A stretch of DNA of 64,000 nucleotides from Hybos culiciformis. Taxonomy: Eukaryota > Arthropoda > Insecta > Diptera > Hybotidae. The notes beneath the pieces were generated by a model. That model searched no databases, was not told the origin of the DNA, and saw nothing but the letters and a program-made list of their open reading frames with translations. Made by a program: the position numbers and the translations under genes. Numbering within the stretch: the stretch's first letter is position 1; each line of letters opens with the position of its first letter. Shown here one piece after another: positions 61,711 through 64,000 of the stretch. Location of the stretch: assembly GCA_964007475.1 (NCBI GenBank), contig OZ023274.1:51231678-51295677 (forward strand), given 5' to 3'.

Positions 61711-61830
61711 GGCCATATAATTTTTGCTTTCTAAAATCATATAAAGAGTTTATTCTTCTAAATAATATAAAAATTCAAGTTCAACTTCTGCTTTGTTTAA
61801 GGTTCATGAATACGGTTAGTGGAATGAAAT

Positions 61831-61944
61831 AAACGGGTTCATGAATACGATTAGTGGAAGGAAATAAGAGAGAAATTTTTAAAAAATAAACGGGTTCATG
61901 AATACGATTAGTGGAAGGAAATAAGAGAGAAATTTTTAAAATAA
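61831..61944 (+). repeat. 57-bp tandem repeat, two units (copy 2)
   Basis: Same two-unit array as 59586-59699, showing that the tandem repeat predates the larger duplication. Confidence 0.9.
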
Positions 61945-62015
61945 ATTCCGGCGATTTTAATTATTAAAGAAGACAAGTGCTCTTTTATGTTATTTTAGAA
62001 AGCTGAAATCATAAG

Positions 62016-62087
62016 GGCAACATGGCTGAGTGGATAGAATATCGGATTACAATTCTGAAGGTGCCAAGTTCGATCCCCCGATACTGA
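62016..62087 (+). repeat. tRNA-like sequence 4 (plus strand, inside copy 2)
   Basis: Differs from tRNA-like sequence 2 by a single base (GGCAACATGG for GGCAATATGG). Same boxes, same ACA triplet and the same poly-T run after it. Confidence 0.65.
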
Positions 62088-62630
62088 GAATTTTATGAAA
62101 TTTTTTTTTTTTTTAATTTTTTTAACATAATAATGTAGTTACGCCAAATACAAAATACCAAAGAGGGAGAGATAATAAATTGGTCAATTAATTTTTGCAG
62201 ATTGATCTAATTAATTTCCGTAAAGCGTCATAATTTTTAAAGTTAAAATTTTTCTCTTAATTTAAGTATCTGTACTTCGTTTTGGTAAATATTCACAGCT
62301 TTTTCGTGCAATCTTATTTTCACAATAGAATTAACATAATCTTGTGATCATTCATAAAAAATTTAGACACCGGATAATAGGTATATCACTAAAGTCCCAA
62401 CTAATTTTCAAACATGTTTTACCACTTACTATGACAAGACAGTTATATGTATATATGTATTTAAACAAGCATTTGTTAATCCTGTTGTAGTTAATAAGAT
62501 AATAAACGCTAAAAAAAGTACGAATTTCCCGGGAGAAAAATAAGTAAGAAAAGTGATCACATTTCATTTCATGTTTCATGTTTTTGTTTCATTTTTTTTA
62601 CAGAGATCATGTAACCACTAAAGTTATAAA

Positions 62631-63708
62631 TAGGCTTGTGATTTTTAGGTCCTAAAAAATCCAAAAAAGGTACCTAAAAAAGGTTCCAAAAATGTAGAAA
62701 AAGGTCCTTAAAACTTAAAAATAGGTCCTAAAAAATTAAAAATAAGAAAATAATATTTGTAGTGTATTAACATTTATTTTCAGTTCAAAAAAAAATCAGG
62801 TAAAATATTCAGTTAAAAAAATTAGGAAATTTATTTAAATATTTAATTGGTAAAAATAAAAAATTGATCACATCACATTTGAAATATTAAAAAAGTTTGA
62901 AATACATGCTGTTCTACCTGCGATTTTTTTTCACAAATTATGGCAAAATTTGCAGTATAAGATTTTTCCGTCAGATTTAAAACAAACATTTAAATTGTTG
63001 AACAAAATGCTCCAACCGATTTTTTGCGGTTTTTCTTGTTTTTGAATTATTTTGGATGAAAAAGTAATGCATGGAAATATTTCTACCTATAGAATTATTT
63101 GCCAATGATATTCCGCAGACCTTAAAATTTTTTCTATTCATTTTTATTTTTTTTTACTAATTAACAATTAACAAAATTTAAAGCAAAATTTCTAAAAAAT
63201 ATATAAATAAAATGTAAATTTAATTTGTAAATATTTTATGGTTTAATAAAACTAATACATTCTAAAACTAAAAAAAAAAAAAAAATTTTAATTAATTATA
63301 ACTTAAATAAAATTTCAATTAGTAAATTTTCATACAAATTTCAAGAAAATAAATATTTTATATGTTCTCCTACGTTCCATAAATGGCCATTGGCGGCGCT
63401 ATTTGGACATTTAAACAAGTGAATAATAAATTAATAAAAGTGTTTCCATTAGTAAAAAAAAATAAAAAGTTACAAAAGTAACAAAACTTAATTCATTTAA
63501 AAACCTAAAAAAGGTTCGAAAAACTTTAAAAAAGGTTATAAAACCTAAAAAAAGGTAAAAAGGTTTTTAAACCCAAAAAAGGTGAAAAAAGGTCCTAACA
63601 AATCGATGCCAGATTAACGGAAATTTTACGAAACGCGCTCATATCTTGTCAAACTTTAACTATTTAGCTCGAGTAAAAAAAGGTGAAAACCTTAAAATCC
63701 CAAGCCTA
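62631..63708. mobile_element. hAT-like element (1078 bp) in copy 2
   Basis: Left end TAGGCTTGTGATTTTTAGG and right end CCTTAAAATCCCAAGCCTA are an imperfect inverted repeat (2 mismatches in 19). A perfect 8-bp target duplication GTTATAAA lies at 62623-62630 and 63709-63716, with the unoccupied site preserved at 61203-61210. Both subterminal regions repeat AGGTYCYAAAAAAGG-type words on the same strand. No transposase frame was recognised. Confidence 0.9.
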
Positions 63709-63890
63709 GTTATAAACATTATATCCTATAAAACAAATTTATAATATTGGACGCACTAAACTCGTTACAAATAATTTTATTAAAGCCTTGAGAAACAACA
63801 TAGGTATATTTTGGCATTGATAGTATAGATATCGATCAAGTAATTTATCATTATAGGTTTTCCCGGCTCAAAATATGCAAAAAAAAAAAA

Positions 63891-64000
63891 CACGAAGCAG
63901 TCATAGAACTGCCTACAGAAGTTTATACTTAAGATTTAAACTATGAAATAACAGTGGCTACAAATAATGGACTGCTTTTGGACTGATGGACTGATTTTTA
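63891..64000. other. Right edge of the window
   Basis: The last bases contain GGACTGCTTTTGGACTGATG and a near-repeat GGACTGATTTTT. Too short to classify. Confidence 0.4.

Larger units (their letters stand above)
61711..63890 (+). repeat. Duplicated ~1.1-kb unit, copy 2 (with one transposon insertion)
   Basis: Same unit as 58743-61380, about 1.09 kb without the hAT element at 62631-63708. It lacks both insertions found in copy 1 and keeps single target sequences AATTTTTGC (61719-61727) and GTATATAT (62449-62456). Conversely copy 1 keeps GTTATAAA uninterrupted at 61203-61210, the site hit here. It ends at the same AAAATATGC plus poly(A). Confidence 0.9.

Noticed and set aside
1..64000. CRISPR array, bacterial operon, rRNA
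   Set aside because: The spliced GPCR and insect-type transposons show nuclear animal DNA; no regular spaced repeats or rRNA motifs were seen.

Overview
The window is very AT-rich animal (insect) nuclear DNA with long runs of A and T, many ATT/TAA microsatellites, one intron-containing gene and many DNA transposons. The gene is a type 1 tyramine receptor (the octopamine/tyramine receptor family, Drosophila Oct-TyrR/honoka). That establishes an insect. The wording of the third intracellular loop and the intron-rich layout look dipteran to me, but the order is not settled.

Layout. 1-7531 is the 3' flank of the receptor with no recognisable gene. 7532-13779 (minus strand) is the receptor: three coding exons at 13473-13779, 10583-11542 and 7532-7746 join in phase to 493 codons, with a hAT element (8996-9963) in intron 2. 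I found no other gene for certain. A possible 25-nt spliced exon (55902-55926, minus) is the best hint of another transcript or of a distant 5' UTR exon.

The rest is a transposon landscape, much of it resolvable to exact termini and target-site duplications (TSDs). There are five hAT-type elements with perfect 8-bp TSDs (8996-9963, 21529-22861, 38889-40826, 60211-61028, 62631-63708). Two carry decayed remnants of a hAT transposase C-terminal domain. There are also a 3-bp-TSD PIF/Harbinger-like MITE (43268-43672), two TA-flanked MITEs (24685-24916 and 47264-48024) and several less certain inverted-repeat elements.

The most unusual content is a group of four foldback elements (21748-22266, 38347-38558, 49780-50647, 58760-59482), each with a perfect 9-bp TSD. 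All eight termini fit one pattern: GG plus six variable bases, then GA(A/C)AT. Their arms are arrays of short palindromic words that differ between subfamilies, and three share an extremely GC-rich palindromic core. This is the best candidate for something undescribed.

The right end (58743-63890) is a duplicated ~1.1-kb unit whose two copies were hit by different transposons, so each copy preserves the empty site of the other's insertions. Four tRNA-like sequences lie in or beside these units.
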